A stretch of 64,000 nt of DNA from assembly GCA_050084985.1 (NCBI GenBank), contig JBITNC010000001.1, positions 192,572,001 through 192,636,000 of the forward strand, in the 5' to 3' direction. Source of the DNA: Nageia nagi (taxonomy: Eukaryota > Pinophyta). The stretch's first letter is position 1. Each line of letters starts with the position of its first letter. The notes beneath the pieces are model-generated. The model was not told the origin of the DNA. It saw only the letters and a list, made by a program, of their open reading frames with translations, and searched no databases. The position numbers and the translations under genes are program-made. Shown here piece after piece: positions 24,833-38,132 of this stretch.

Positions 24833-26985
24833 ATAAGGAAGATAGTGTATGATACTCAATTGATTAGCATGATAAAAATAGTGATAAACATGATATCATA
24901 ATGATAATAATGATATGGAACCTACTCAAAGGATTTATAATGATCAATTGATATCATCATGGATCTTGTATGAAGAATATTATATTATCCCAAAGAACAA
25001 AAAGGGAAATGAGAGTGCTCTAATTAAATACATAAAGATGAATATTAATGATTCTAAAATAATTAAAATATCTTAAAAACATTAACAATTCAATAAATTT
25101 AATGATAGCATGACATCATAAATGGTATTCCATATAGGACACAAACAAAATTGATATCAAATAATTATAACATGAAATACTACACCCAATGATATTAAAA
25201 TAAGAATTGTAAGAAAGGGTTAATATACCTAGTTTGTACCTTAGTCATTTTCAACCTTAAATGCCCCTTTGTAATGTGGAACTCAAATGAAGGTGGAGGC
25301 CTTCTCAGTTAAATTTTTCAATATAATTTTTTACATTATGTTCCTCATAAACCCATTTAAATTTTATATAAAAAAGAATGAGGTTGAGTAAAGAAGGGAG
25401 AAGGTATAGGAAATGTTGAAGTTGACCCTTCATTATGTCGAAAATGACCTAAACAAATATTATATTGTGATTTCTATATTTTTGAAGCTTCTTAATCTAA
25501 TTTTAGGCTAATAAATATTTGTAAATCTACTCTTAATGTAAAATATAATTATCTTCTATTATTAATTAGTTTCCATGACTCAAAATATTATTTTCAGCTC
25601 CAACTTACCTAGAAGGAATATTGAGCATGGTTGACATCACTTGAATATGATCAAATCTAAAAATTATTAAAAAAAATAATTAATGGAAATATTTCAAACC
25701 TCAAAAAACCCAATGGTAGTCCTTTTTTCTCAAGAATTACCTTTATGACTTGTTTTGACTATCTTGATATAAAACTTAATGTTGATTTTATAATATTTTA
25801 TTTTATTTATAAGATATAACTCAAATTTTCATGCATGATAGCTATCGATAGTACTATAAATTCTCACCAATATTAAGATAATATTGATATCTCAAAAATA
25901 AATCAAGTTCCCACATTATAAATGATATGATAAAACCTTAATAAATATGATATACTTTGCTAAATATGATCAACATGATAAAATTTACTAAAACATGATA
26001 AACATTTTGATTAAATTAGTATGATAGACTTGATGAGATTTGATGAAAAATATGAAAATAATTTATGAGAATGGATATTTTAATTTTATGAATTTTGATG
26101 AAAAATATGAACTTGATAAAGATGATAATTCTTGATGAATCTTAATGAATTTGAGAATTGATGATCTTTTACTATGTAAATGATCTTAATTGATAAACTC
26201 AAGGTATACATTATGAATAGATTTGACAATATAATAGTGTACCGATTGGGAAAATATGATGTTATTGCTAGTTTATCAAATGAATTTCTCAAGTGACAAA
26301 CCTAACAATTTTACATGATAAGAATGCTCTTGTAGGAAAGAATGATATAACTAAAATATACTTATATCATACTTACCTCTTATGGATTCGTTTAGGTTGG
26401 ATTTATTTTCATTGTATCTTGTGGGTAATAACATGAATATTAGAGATGTTTACCCTGACACTTAGATCTCTTAAGAAATAAAATTCATTAGTTATCTTAT
26501 TCAGATACACATGATCATGTAGACTTTTCTTGTTAATTAGGTAAATAAAAATTCAAACCTTAGAGATAAAGAAGACCTAATTTACAAAATAAGAAATGGA
26601 ATATGATGTTCAAGGGATTATCCTTAGAGAACAAATTAGGCCTAAGTTCCCACTAAATTTTTTTTTTTTATCAAGGTTGTATGATCCAACCTCCCATTAC
26701 CTTTTGATATTTAGATTAGATTGATTTGATTCAAAAAAAAGATTGATGGTTATCTTGTATATTGATTATAATTTTGATGATAGTCCCATTCTAATAAAAT
26801 TTTCACTTGAAAATAATTTAGAATTGATCATGATACTTCTATGTATTATTAATTCCACTCATGCAATGATACCTTATGCTTTATTTACAACATGATTATT
26901 TACTTATGGAAGTGGATATATAAAGATTCATAATATCTAATTTTATATATGAATTGGATATTTATTTTGATAAGTTTATTGATTA
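24833..26985. other. A+T-rich DNA, no gene recognised
   Basis: Rich in TGATAAA and TGATGAA words, similar in texture to 14700-14850. The minus-strand frame at 26086-26292 shows no domain. This may be decayed interior of the gypsy element whose gag lies at 26990-27960. Confidence 0.3.
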
Positions 26986-26989
26986 TGTC

Positions 26990-27960
26990 CCTCATCAAAA
27001 AATAAAATAGTTTTCTATCAATCAACCAGGTCCTAAATAATGTATCTCAATTTATTATATTCTTCTATTGTGTAATTAGTATTAATATGATAGTTACAAA
27101 AGCCCTTAAATATATATCCATATAGAACATCATTAAGAAATGCATATTATCTTATAAGAGTAAGATCAATGATATTTCCCTCAACCAAAGTATTCAAAAT
27201 GAAATTTATAATTTCATAAAGGTGTGTATACTTTCTTTATGGTTTTATATAAATATCTAGTTTCTTTTTGGCATTGGCCACAAGATACCCCTTTTTCTTG
27301 ATTAAAACATTAATTTCCTTATTGCTAAAACTATTTTCTTTCTTTCTAAAATTATTTCTATACTTTAATATTTTCACACTAATAAGATGCACCTATTATG
27401 TTTTCATTTTTATTATAATTCATTCTAGAGGTATTTATCTTATTTATAGAGCATATACCTTAATCATTTTTAATAATACATAAATAAATACTTCTTTAAG
27501 ATCATGTGGGATAGTTATAACTTCATTTATTTTCTTTCTCCATAACTTGATGAACTCACTAAATGGTCGACCATCTATTTATTTTAATATGTATAAGTTA
27601 ATGAACTTATTTTTTCTTCTTAATTTTGACTATATATTATTTCATAATTTATTCTATGAGGATTTTGTATCTTATAGTACTACTTTCTAGAATAATGTAG
27701 TGCCATTGTAAGGAATATCTTTTCAAACTTGTTAGGAAGGTTTTAGCTAATATATCATGATCATTCTTAAAGTCCATTAACTCTTCCTAAAATTTTCTTC
27801 CATTTATTTAAAATCCATGCTCCTACTTTGATTAACCTTAGATATTCTTCAGTTTCATTATTGATATCAATTATTTCCTCATTCAATAAGGTGGATTTAT
27901 CTCTTAATCAAGGAGGGGTAGGTAAGCCTCCTAACCCTACACTACAAATATGTTTCATTT
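26990..27960 (-). pseudogene. Ty3/gypsy gag remnant, minus strand
   Basis: Minus-strand translation in broken frames shows the retrotransposon Gag capsid pattern: LAKTFLTSLKRYSLQWHYII (about 27755-27695), matching the usual SLxGxALxWY. Then GRPFSEFIKLWRKKINEV (about 27573-27520), matching ESFxxFIxRWR. A zinc-knuckle-like FCNYHINTNYTIEEYNKLRY...DLVD follows at about 27090-27030. Stops and shifts are frequent. The protease and polymerase that should follow to the left are not recognisable. Confidence 0.6.
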
Positions 27961-29235
27961 GTGACATTCATTACTACCTACTACTACTAAACTAAGCTAG
28001 AAGAAATTTAGTATATAATGTAAGAACTTGATGTATTTTAATGATCATCTTCCTCGAATGTGTTTAAATCTTACCCATCCTCATTTCTAAAATAACCATG
28101 ACTCTAAAGTAAATATTTTGAACTACTCTTTTAACTAGATTTGGGTAATTATGATTTTACCCCAAGGAAATCAAGTAATGCAACTTCACTTGAAAACATA
28201 TCCAATGGCATCTTATCACAAGACTCTTATTCTTTACATATCAATCTTGGAAATTATATAGAAAAAGGATGAGATAAATCTACCATGTTGATTGATATGA
28301 AAATATAATTAAATTAAGAATAAGTATAATGATTCTCTTATTTTTTATTTATGGAATCATATTGCAATCCATTCTTAAGATGATAATAGGTCAACTCTTG
28401 TAGAAACTTTGTTGATCCTTTCTTACTTTTACCTAAACTTACACTTTTATAATTACAAAATTTATCTAAATAATTTTCCATAAAATTTGAATTGGTTATC
28501 ATAATATATTTATCAAAATTTTCTATTTCTACCTATATTTTCTCACTCATTTTACTACTTTATGAGCTTTGAGACTAATTTTCAACTAATTTTGACTACC
28601 ATTCCACCATCTTGAGATAATTCTAAAACTTTATATCTTTATATGAACAAGAAAACTACTCAAAATAGGATCATTGGTGTTCATACAAAAGATTGCATAA
28701 TAAATTAAAATCCTATTTTTTGGTCTTCCAAAGTCTAATAGATTATGAAAGTATCACATTGTTGATTTTATATGTTTCAACATCTAGTTTATATGATTTT
28801 GATTGCTTTTTTCATATTTTTAAATCCCTCTTTGTCATTTTGATTAAAGGATATTGCAAAATATATTTTCCATTATCATAAATCTTAAACAAAGGTATCT
28901 CATTGTGAGCGATAAAATTTCCTCTAGGTTGCTCAAGTCTAATTGCATAATAATACTTGAATATATCCTTATTGGTTTAATATTTATAACCTTTTCCTTT
29001 ATGTTCAAACTAGATACACTTATGTACTATTGAAGGAATAATTCCTATAGCATGGGTTTAGGGACTTCATAGAATAATTATATGGAATAGTACCTTGCAT
29101 AATGTGGCATAAAGAAATAATTATCATAGGTCCTAAATTAATTGATAAGTTAATTATTCCTACAAATTATTTCTTCTCATTATCAAATCCTTTAATATTT
29201 GTATTTGATTTTTGAATCAAAGCTAAATTTTATTT
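27961..29235. other. A+T-rich DNA, no gene recognised
   Basis: Possibly leader or LTR of the minus-strand gypsy, whose gag starts near 27960; no LTR edge found. The open frame 28693-28881 has no recognisable domain. Confidence 0.3.
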
Positions 29236-29239
29236 GAGA

Positions 29240-29610
29240 TATGTTATATCTTGAGATCTTTGCACCACTTCTCATAAAAGGCTCAAACAATATTTCTACT
29301 AGGCTAAAGATCTCATGCTTCAACTTCATTATAATTGGAGAATTTTAATGGGATCTTTACTTTGAGGAAATGTTTTGAAAAATATTTAAAAGAAATTTGA
29401 ACAATGTTAAAATTCAACTTATACAAAGAGATGAAATAATAAATGGGATGGATAACCCCATGCTCTCAATTTCTGAAAGAATTTATGATTCGTTAATTTG
29501 GAACCCTCTTCTTTTCCTTCTCTAACTAGAATCCTCTTAAGATCACTAACTATGAAGGTTTTTTCTAATGAGGAGGTAAATATTCTTTGCCTAATTATGT
29601 TTAAAATATC
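29240..29610 (-). pseudogene. Penelope-like-type element, inverted partial copy C
   Basis: The reverse complement of 29240-29610 aligns with copies A (about 29690-30040) and B (about 33320-33650). For example, CTAGAATCCTCTTAAG at 29526 mirrors CTTAAGAGGATTCTAG at 29738 and 33357. The match includes the end of the reverse transcriptase (SELKRIL-type segment) and about 300 bp beyond. With copy A it forms an inverted repeat with arms of roughly 350 bp and a spacer of about 100 bp. Confidence 0.7.
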
Positions 29611-30600
29611 AACTATAGTTAAAATTGGTATATTAAGTACTTTATTAAACCAAACTACTATGAATGTCTACCAATACATCCCTTTTTCTTCCTTTCAACC
29701 TCCTCAATATATAAAAGCCTTCATAATTAGTGAGCTTAAGAGGATTCTAGTTACAAAGGAAAGATAATGTTTAGATTGATGAATCATAATCATTCCACAA
29801 GTTGAGATCAAAATATTAATTAAAAATATTCCATACCATTTCTTATTTCCTCTTTTTGCATAGGTTAAATTTCAACATCAAATGACTCTCTTGTAAAATA
29901 TTTCCTTAAGGAAAATATCCCATTAGAAGTCTCCTCCAATTCTAATTAAGTTGAATAAAATCTAGTTTGTATTAGATCTTTATCTTAGTATAAATGATCT
30001 ATGACCTCTTTATGAGAAGAGGTACAACAATTCAAAGCTTTATTATATTGTTCAAGGCATTATTTGTTAGAGAAATGAATATCCTCTTAAGAACTTTCTT
30101 TGTCATAGCAAAATATCTGATAAATATTTTGATATATTTATTTCCAATAATATTGGTGATCAATGATGTTATTTATGGATGCATCTCATGAATTTCATAC
30201 TTGTATTTAAGTTTTTGGTACTTCATCATTTACCTTAACAATCACTACCATTTTTATGCATATATTAAGGTAACAATCTTTTCTAGGTTTTTTAAATTAT
30301 GACTAAGGAAACATCGATCAATGTTGCCATAAAATGGTTTTAAATAGTATTTATACAAGTAATATTGTAATATTTTGGTCATAAATCAAATGAATGATAA
30401 CATAAAGTATAAAATACATTTTTGGAGTTTATCATTCATTTTTGGTCTCACTTATTTGTCTTCATATTTTGAAGTTCCTTTTATTTTATGAATGCTCACA
30501 TGTGCTCTACTTCTTCTTTAGTAAATTATTCTAATGATCTAAGCTATTGATATGAATATTTTTCTTATTTTAGTAAAATTTTTGATCTATTTATTTTAAT
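29600..30600 (+). pseudogene. Penelope-like-type RT element, 5'-truncated copy A
   Basis: Encodes MNVYQYIPFSSFQPPQYIKA then FIISELKRILV (29678-29757), the C-terminal part of a reverse transcriptase of the kind seen in Penelope-like and allied elements (KPxNxYQYIPxxSxHPPH..FI..EL.R). About 850 bp downstream stays alignable with copy B up to about 30600. The polymerase core (YxDD) is absent, so the copy is 5'-truncated. Many stops. Confidence 0.6.
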
Positions 30601-31740
30601 ATCATATACTACCTTAGTTCTCTTCATTCAAACTCCAAAAGAAGATGAATATTTTCAACATGAAGGTTACTAGATCCTTAAGTCTACCATATTTACTCTA
30701 TCAAAGAGAGTTAGGACCATGGATCAAGAAGAAGATTTTGTATCTTTGTAAGTAGAATACATACAAGTATAATCATTTTATTCTATCTATAGAGGTAGCT
30801 TACAAATTTTTTACATTCCCCCTCTTCTAGATAATCTGAACTATCTTTCTTCAAAAATTTATAAATCCTTTATATCTGCATTTTTAAAGGTGAATAAAAT
30901 TGAATTCTTTATAAAATGGATTGAGAAATTTTTGATAAAACAACCATACCAAATACTTTATGAATGAAGAAACATTGCCTTGGAATCCTATATCTAATAA
31001 TTCAAGAATAGATGGATGTATAATTTGAGAAGGTTTCCCTATAATATCAAAAACATTACATGAATATTTATCTTTCAGTAGAGAAAGGGTACCTATAAAT
31101 CCTTACGAAGAATATGGAATCTAGAAAAAATCATTTTCATTTGCAAACAAAAAATATTTTTTAACAACTACAGTTTAGAAATTTCACCATCTCTTGTAAT
31201 TGGAAAACAAAAATCTTTTAAGTTTTTAAAATGAAGAGAAATACTCTTTATATGGATATTCAAGTGGATCATCAAGTTGAAAAGGAAGAAACTAACATAC
31301 ACACTTCTATTGAATAAGAGATCAAATATACTATCACGATGAAGCCACTACCTCTATCGTTTCTCTTATTAAAAGGGAAACTACATTACTCTTTTATGAA
31401 ATTAAAGAGACAAAAAATATTATTACAAAACTTATTGTTAATTTTTCATCCAAACCTTTACCTAAAAATTTAAGGATAAATAAAAGTAAAATTCATGATA
31501 GATAAAAAAAATCCTTTACAATCCAACTAATAACAACCTCAACACTAAGAATAATAATCTCAATTCTAATAAAATACTAAATTTAGAAGAATAACTAATG
31601 AAATTAGACAAAAATGGATATCATAATCAGTCCAACAATCAAAATCAATCATAAAGCAGAGTTTGATGGTAATAGATAGAGAATGAATACATATATTTTA
31701 TGTCGTAGCAATTGTGTTCGACCTCTTATGGAACTTACTA
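30600..31740 (+). other. Probable upstream part of copy B, not decoded
   Basis: Lies between copy A and the recognisable RT of copy B. Fragments of Lys/Asn-rich coding texture appear in several frames but no domain can be named. Confidence 0.3.
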
Positions 31741-34200
31741 AGGATTTATTTCTTGAATGAATCAAAATTTTATGAGATTTACATCTAAGAAGTCAAATCT
31801 ATTCAACAACAAACTCAAGATTATCCTCAAGATGAAAAAAATTAAAACTAAATCACTAGAGTATCATCTCCAGTCTTACAATAGATGTCTACCTTACTTT
31901 AGTAAAAGTATGGTCAACATTATTTACAATGTGATTACAAATGTTGCAATTCATAATTTCTCTCAAAGATGTTTTTCTTCAACATAAAAATAACCTTTTG
32001 GATTAAGGTTTAAGTATATCCCTAATCCTCCCATATCTCAAGATGATATTCATGTTAAGTATTGGCTATTTTCTAATTTTCTTAAGCTTCATCAATTCTT
32101 TGGTGTGGAAGGAAAATATCCAATTAATTATGTTGATCTTGAAATCTCTCATTTTCATCTTTTTAATCCCATTCAAAAATTAGATATTATATATTGATAT
32201 CTTATGGATGTAATTAAATACATGGATGTTACAAAATTGGAGAACAACTTGCCATAACAAAGAGAGTTTCATCATCCATTGAACCTAGAAATCTTTCAAT
32301 AACCTTACAAAATTTGAGTAATGATAGTTCAATTATTGTCAAAACTATGGATAAGAATCTTGGGCTCATTTTTTTTCGATAAAGAATGGTATTTGATAGC
32401 TTTCTAACATAGAATTTTATGAAGAGGTTATTTCTATTCTTTGAGATTATCTTTTTCTCACCTAATAATATTGATTGAAAATGTAACAAATAAGTTTCAA
32501 ATCATCTCCTAAAATGAGATGAAATACTTGTTGAATATAAATATTATCATCACTCAAGTTTGCACATTCTATATTATTCTAGAGGTATATAATCAACCTA
32601 TGAAGGGTAGACACATTTTCTATTATAAAGAATATATGTTGGAGCTTATATCCAAATGGATTCATTACCAACTTCTGATCCCAATTATGTTAGAGTAGGA
32701 AAACCATATATAATATCCATTAACCCTAATGAGGATCCTCCATAATAATAATTTTCCTTCAAACTATTTTCTTTTTAAATTTGACATTAAAATACTCTAC
32801 TCAAGCATTCCTACAAAAAATCAATTTGATTTCTCTTCAACACTTCATCAACGATAAATTCATCTTAAGATTGATAGAGTTTATTTTAGATTCAACAAGG
32901 CTATTCCTCACCCACCATTTTCTCAAGCTTAATAGAAACTTTTATAGGAAAAAGGGGTACTATAATAGGTAGTAATTTTGTAGTTATTTATGCTTGTCTT
33001 TTTCTTTGCTACTTGGAGTTGCAAGTTTTTAGTCAATTCCATTTTATTTTTAAAAATTTATCTCTATTAAAATATTGTATTGATGATGCCTTTGGAGTGT
33101 GGAAAGGTTCAAAAGAGAGACTACAATCCTTTCTTGATTGCTAGAAATCCTTCTACTCTAGCATTCACATCACTTCTTACATCTTTGATTTTGAGATAGA
33201 CATTCTTCACGTAGTTGTGTTTAAACCTCTAACTATGAATGACATTGGTTTATTGAATATCAAATTATACTATAAACCTATGAATATTTACCAATACATC
33301 CATTTTTATTTCTTTTACCCTCCTCATCATAAATGAACCTTCATAATCAGTGAGCTTAAGAGGATTCTAGTTATAGAAGGAGAAGAAAAGGGCTTCTTAT
33401 TAATGAAGCATAAATTCTTCCACAAGTTGAAAGCATGAGGTTATCCATTCTATTTCTTAGTTTCTCTCTTTGGATAGGTTGAATTTCAACATTATTCGAC
33501 TCTCTTGTAGAAGATTTTTCAAAAGATTTCCTTGAGGGAAAGATCCCATCAAAATTATCCTCCAATTGTAATGAAGTTGAAAAACTACTAGTTTGCAAAA
33601 TATCTCCATCTTAGATGTTCTTCAACCTCTTTATGAAAAGTGGTGCAAAGCTTAGGAGCTATCACATATTTATTGAGGTATTATTTATTGGAGAAATGAA
33701 AAGTCTCTTAATAACTTTCTTTTTCCATAATAGAATCTCTAACAAATAATTTTATATCTTTATTTTTAAAATTTTGATAATAAATGCCCTTATTTATGGG
33801 TACATCCCATGAATTTTAGACCTTTATTTAATTTTTATTATTTATTTTCATTTACCTTAACAATTACTACCATTTTTATACATATCTCAAGGTAAAATAT
33901 TTTTTCTAAGTTTTTTTAAATTATGACTATGGAAATATCGACCGATGTTTCCATAAACTAGTTTGAGAAAGTAATATTGTAATATTTTGGTTATCAACCG
34001 AACTAATGAGCAGATAATAATTGAAATGAATTTTCATATTTTTTCATTCATTTCCAATCTCACTTATTTTTCTTCATTCTTCTAAGTGTATTTTATTTCA
34101 TGGATGCTCACAAGTGCTTCTACTTCTTCTTTGAAAATTTATTTTGATGATCTAAGTTATTGTTATGAATAGTTTTCTTATTTCAATAATTTTCTATTAT
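31740..34200 (+). pseudogene. Penelope-like-type reverse transcriptase, copy B
   Basis: The best-kept copy, readable across shifted frames. In order: KYIPNPPISQDDIHVKYWLF (about 32010); MDKNLG (32347-32364), a conserved block in this RT type; SKWIHYQLLIP (about 32650); FDIKILYSSIPTK (about 32780-32818), the first catalytic Asp region; FLTHHFLKLNRNFY (about 32910) and NFVVIYACLFL (32974-33006), the GxAMGxxFAxxYAxLF position; YCIDDAFGVWKGS (33073-33111) with the catalytic Asp pair; then LYYKPMNIYQYI (about 33268-33303) and SELKRILV. HKFFHKLKAWGYPFYFL follows at about 33420-33470, the usual F..RL..RGYP C-terminal block. Order and spacing fit Penelope-like or related reverse transcriptases rather than LINE or LTR types. 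No GIY-YIG nuclease was recognised. Frameshifts and stops make it inactive. Confidence 0.6.
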
Positions 34201-35443
34201 AATAGTATCACGAATTTTATTTCATAATAATATAGATTAATAAGGAAGATTTTAAGAGAGTGTAGACAATTTTAGAATTATAGTTCTTCTTGCAAGTTAG
34301 AAAGCTTATATAGCATGCCTTGGGGTAATAAGTTTTAATTTAATGTGGAGGCAAGTGAAAATCATATTTAGTTCATATAGGAGAAAAATGAAATTCAGTA
34401 AATTGTAAATCGAAAATCAAATATCAAAATATAATAGTTCCTACTTCATAAGAAAAACAAAAAAAAAGTAAATAATAATAATAATAATAATAACACCAAT
34501 GTTACTATCTTCTACAAGAAGAACATCAACATTATTAATTCTTTAAGAAAACTTAGTTTTTTAGATTTGATATAGTAAATTAGAAGATCTATGAAAAAGT
34601 AAAATACTAATATTATTATATTTTATAGCAAAAACATCAATGTTATCAATTCTTCAAGAAAACTTAATTTGTCAAATTCAATAAAATAAATAAAAAGATT
34701 CATGGTAGAGGTAGCATCAAGTGTTCAATTTCAATAATTCATCAAGTTTCAGGAAGTGAAAATTATTTTGTCAAAATTTTATATCACGAATCTTTGGATA
34801 GCTTTTCTTATTTGGTCAAGTAGATTCCCTTTAATTCTTTTCAAGCATCACAAAATAATAGATCATGATATTTCTAAAATGGCTAGTAGACTCCCTTTTA
34901 ATTATTTTGGGGCATAGCAAAATAATAGATTATGGTCTTTCCATGATGGCTAGTAGATACCCTTTTTAGTTCTTTTGAGGTATAAAAAGGTCCATAAAGA
35001 AATTCTTATTGTTATTTTGAGGCATTAAAATATCCATAAAATAATCCTTTTGGTTTTTTTAAGGTAGTAAAAGACCCATAGAACAACCCTTTTCTGTTCT
35101 TTTTGGGTATTAAAAGACCTATATATAGATTAATCATTTTTTTTTTATTTTTTTGAACCATTAAAAGTTCCACCAAGGGTACAAGTTATTAATGATTGTT
35201 TTTGTTAGATACCTTCACTTCCAAACAAGCTTTCTTTTATGTCTTTTAGAATAATTTTTGCCTTAGTTCTCGAATCCTTGGGGAAACCAAGATAAAAAAA
35301 AGGGGGGGGTATAAAAAGAGTATCAAATTATCAATATTGATGGAAGTATAGTTTAAATTTTTTAATATATTTTCTTTCATTCTTAATTCTTATTTGGATT
35401 ATGCAAATATGATTTTCATCATTACATATCCAAAGAGGGCAAA
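34201..35443 (+). repeat. Gypsy 3' interior with tandem repeats and polypurine tract
   Basis: 34471-34494 is an (AAT)n microsatellite. A block of about 100 bp is duplicated at about 34527 and 34627 (ATCAA(C/T)(A/G)TTAT(T/C)AATTCTT and AAGAAAACTTA). 34816-35180 is an array of about 60-bp units containing ...CCCTTTT(A/T)...TTTTGGGGCAT or TTTGAGGCAT followed by AAAA(G/T)(A/G)(C/T)CCATA. At 35433-35443 AAAGAGGGCAA precedes the LTR. No coding frame. Confidence 0.6.
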
Positions 35444-36100
35444 TTATAGACACCTAAAAATGATTTTCTATTTATTATAAATTCATATTTAAAGTATCTA
35501 GATGAAATAATATTTAAATTATACAAATATCTAGAATAGTAAATAAAATAGTGTTAATCATGTGCTAGTTAAGGCTAATCTCTATTAATCATAAGTATAT
35601 CTAGAATTATCTTAAGATTATCAATATTTTCTTGTTATTATGGAATGTTGATTAATATTCTTCTTTTGCAAGGTATAAAAGGAGGAGGAAATTTTGGCAT
35701 TCTTTATCATTATAGAACCATAAAGAGTTTTGATAGGTCAACATTAAGATCATCATAACATAAATCATGGTTCTCACCACCACTTATCAACCTTGGATAT
35801 ATTACACATTATTGCTATATAGATCATTTTTCATTCTTCTCATTTTATTTAATTTTTCAAAAATAACATCGTTGATGATCTTGCATTAAGTAACAACATC
35901 ATCAAAGTTATTGATTCTAACTTCATTGGGCATAAAACTTGTAGGATAATTTGTTGAGTTTCTATTAATGGTATGTTTATGCTTCATTTATTATTTGAGA
36001 TCAAATATAGTTCATATTTCATTAAGTTGTATCATTTGGATTAGTGCAATATTATTTCTTAGGTGACCCATAGACATAAGTGAATTATTATTTACAATAT
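35444..36100 (+). mobile_element. Ty3/gypsy LTR with TATA box, right edge uncertain
   Basis: Begins TTATAGACACCTAAAAATG after the purine-rich tract, one base away from the usual TGTAGACACC start. A strong TATA box, GGTATAAAAGGAGG, lies at about 35671-35684, where an LTR promoter would be expected. The right edge was not found; a (GT)n run at 36101-36118 may lie beyond it. Confidence 0.5.
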
Positions 36101-37224
36101 GTGTGTGTGTGTGTGTGTAAAATAGTATTTGTGTACCTAATTTGATGGATTTAACCCCTTTAAAAAAGCCTCCAAACTATCCTTAATTCATAGTTGAAAA
36201 TTCAAGGGTTTTTTGGGTATTTGATACTTATCCTAGATTATAGGGGGTTAAGACCAACCATGATGATGGTTAAGATCCTCCTTGTGTATTAATTCCCAAA
36301 ATGAAATTAGAAATGAAATAATTGACTTAAATTTGTATTTAGTAACAGAAATAATGAAATGAATGTCCAAATAAGCATCTATGCCAAATTTAGATCCCAT
36401 ATTTGAAACTTTTTGGGGATAAAAATTCCTCAAAAATAGAAGGGGTAGTAGTGCTAGCTTATAATAATAGGAGGGAAAATGATCATATTTTTAAAGATTT
36501 TTTTAAATTAAAAATTATGGAAACTTTGGCTCATTACTTCTAGAATTTAGCTCTAGGGTTTGTTTAATTCTATTTGACTTAGAATCAATTGTTTTAGCTT
36601 GAGATGATGTTCAATTTTTTGAATGTATTGAAACTATTTTCTTCATGAGCTTATCCTTGTATTTGATAACCTTGAACCATTCAAATAGAGAAATGAATGT
36701 CCAAATGAGCCTCTAAACAAAATTAGAACTTGATAGTAACTTTTTGGGAGGTGAAATTCTTCAAGAATACTAAGGGAATTGATCTTGTGTTATCATGATA
36801 GGAGAGAAAATGGTCATGTTTTTTATGCTTTTTGCAATTTTAAAAATTATTGTAGTTTAAGGATCCTATAAAGAATTTAATTTAGATGTTTATTTATTTT
36901 TTAGTCAATTCAGAATTATTTATGTTGTGCAATTAAATAATCAAATTTTGCATCAAGAGAGTTGACCATAGTAAGAATTAAGTATCTTGATTAACAAGAA
37001 AATTGATATTTTAAAATGACATTGAGGAGGTCATTTATACCTTGCAAAAGAACATAAATCTTATATTAGCTTACTTGAAACCTTGAAATTTGATTTAGTT
37101 TTCTTATTATTCTTTCCAACTAATAAATCATTTTTCTAATTAAATAATTTTTAATAAAATAAAAAATTAACTTTAGATGGCTACAAAATGGCTAATCATA
37201 AGATGAGTACAAATAAAGTATCAA
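36101..37224 (+). repeat. 333-bp tandem duplication and flanking repeat DNA
   Basis: 36361-36560 and 36694-36890 match: GAATGTCCAAAT(A/G)AGC, then ACTTTTTGGG, then ATAGGAG(G/A)GAAAATG(A/G)TCAT. 36101-36118 is (GT)n. 36227-36270 resembles 13845-13890. No gene recognised. Confidence 0.65.
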
Positions 37225-37645
37225 GCTTAATTATGTTTGTTAAATACGTTAGCCGGTCTTGATAAAAATGAATCTTGAAAATAATTTAATGGACTAAAAG
37301 AATGAAGTATTTTGGTTTTTAAATTTAAAATAAAGCAAGAAGTAAATGTGATAGTATTTTTTAAGAATGTGATAATAATTTTTAAGTCGTGAATTTTAAG
37401 GGATAAGAACCTATAGAAGTTTATGAAATAATTTTTATCAAGGCTCATTTAAATAGTCTTGGATTATCATGTCAAGTGTGTTAGTTAATGGTGATAAAAG
37501 TAAACCTTGAAAATGACCTAATGGATCAAAGAATTCAATTTTTTCTTATTTTAAAATTTAAAATTTAAAATAAAATAAGATATAAATATTATATCTTTTT
37601 CTAAGGAAATATAAGAAAAGTTTAGGTCGCGATCACCTCTTATGA
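37225..37645 (+). repeat. About 245-bp tandem duplication
   Basis: The first unit (from about 37225) and second unit (from about 37470) share GTTAG, then TGATAAAA(A/G)T(A/G)AA, CTTGAAAAT, AATGGA and AATTTAAAATAAA in order, ending near TTTA(A/G)GTCG(T/C)GA. Decayed; no coding potential. Confidence 0.55.
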
Positions 37646-38132
37646 GGGGAGTTAGAGAAAAGTGGGTATAAAAATTCTAATATTGAAAAAGAGAGACTCA
37701 AGCTGAAAACTCCCCCCTCTTATAAATGGGTGATATGTAAAGTTGCAAATTAAACTACCATAAAAAATCTAAATAAATAAATAAATCTTAATTTTTAAAA
37801 GATAAAAATCTATGTCAAACCCATGAAATAAGATTAATCAAACAATCATTCATCTCAAATAATATTTTTTAATTCTCAAACTAAATGAAGGGATAGAGCA
37901 ATGTGGAAGCATATGACAAATAAAAAGAACTTCAAATTCCATTATCAAATAAAGAGAGAACATTCACAAACAAAATAATTATATAATTATTTTAAATTTG
38001 GATAATGAATAAAAACCTTAACGAGCATCTCATTGTTAATCAATTTCAAATTAATTGAAAACTAATCATGAATCGAACTAAACTCGTACCAAATTTAGTA
38101 AAGTGCACTTGGTTAAAAACTTGAGAGTTGCG
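37646..38132. other. Intergenic, A+T-rich
   Basis: Nothing recognised. Base composition becomes less A+T-rich from about 38100, where the host gene region seems to begin. Confidence 0.3.
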
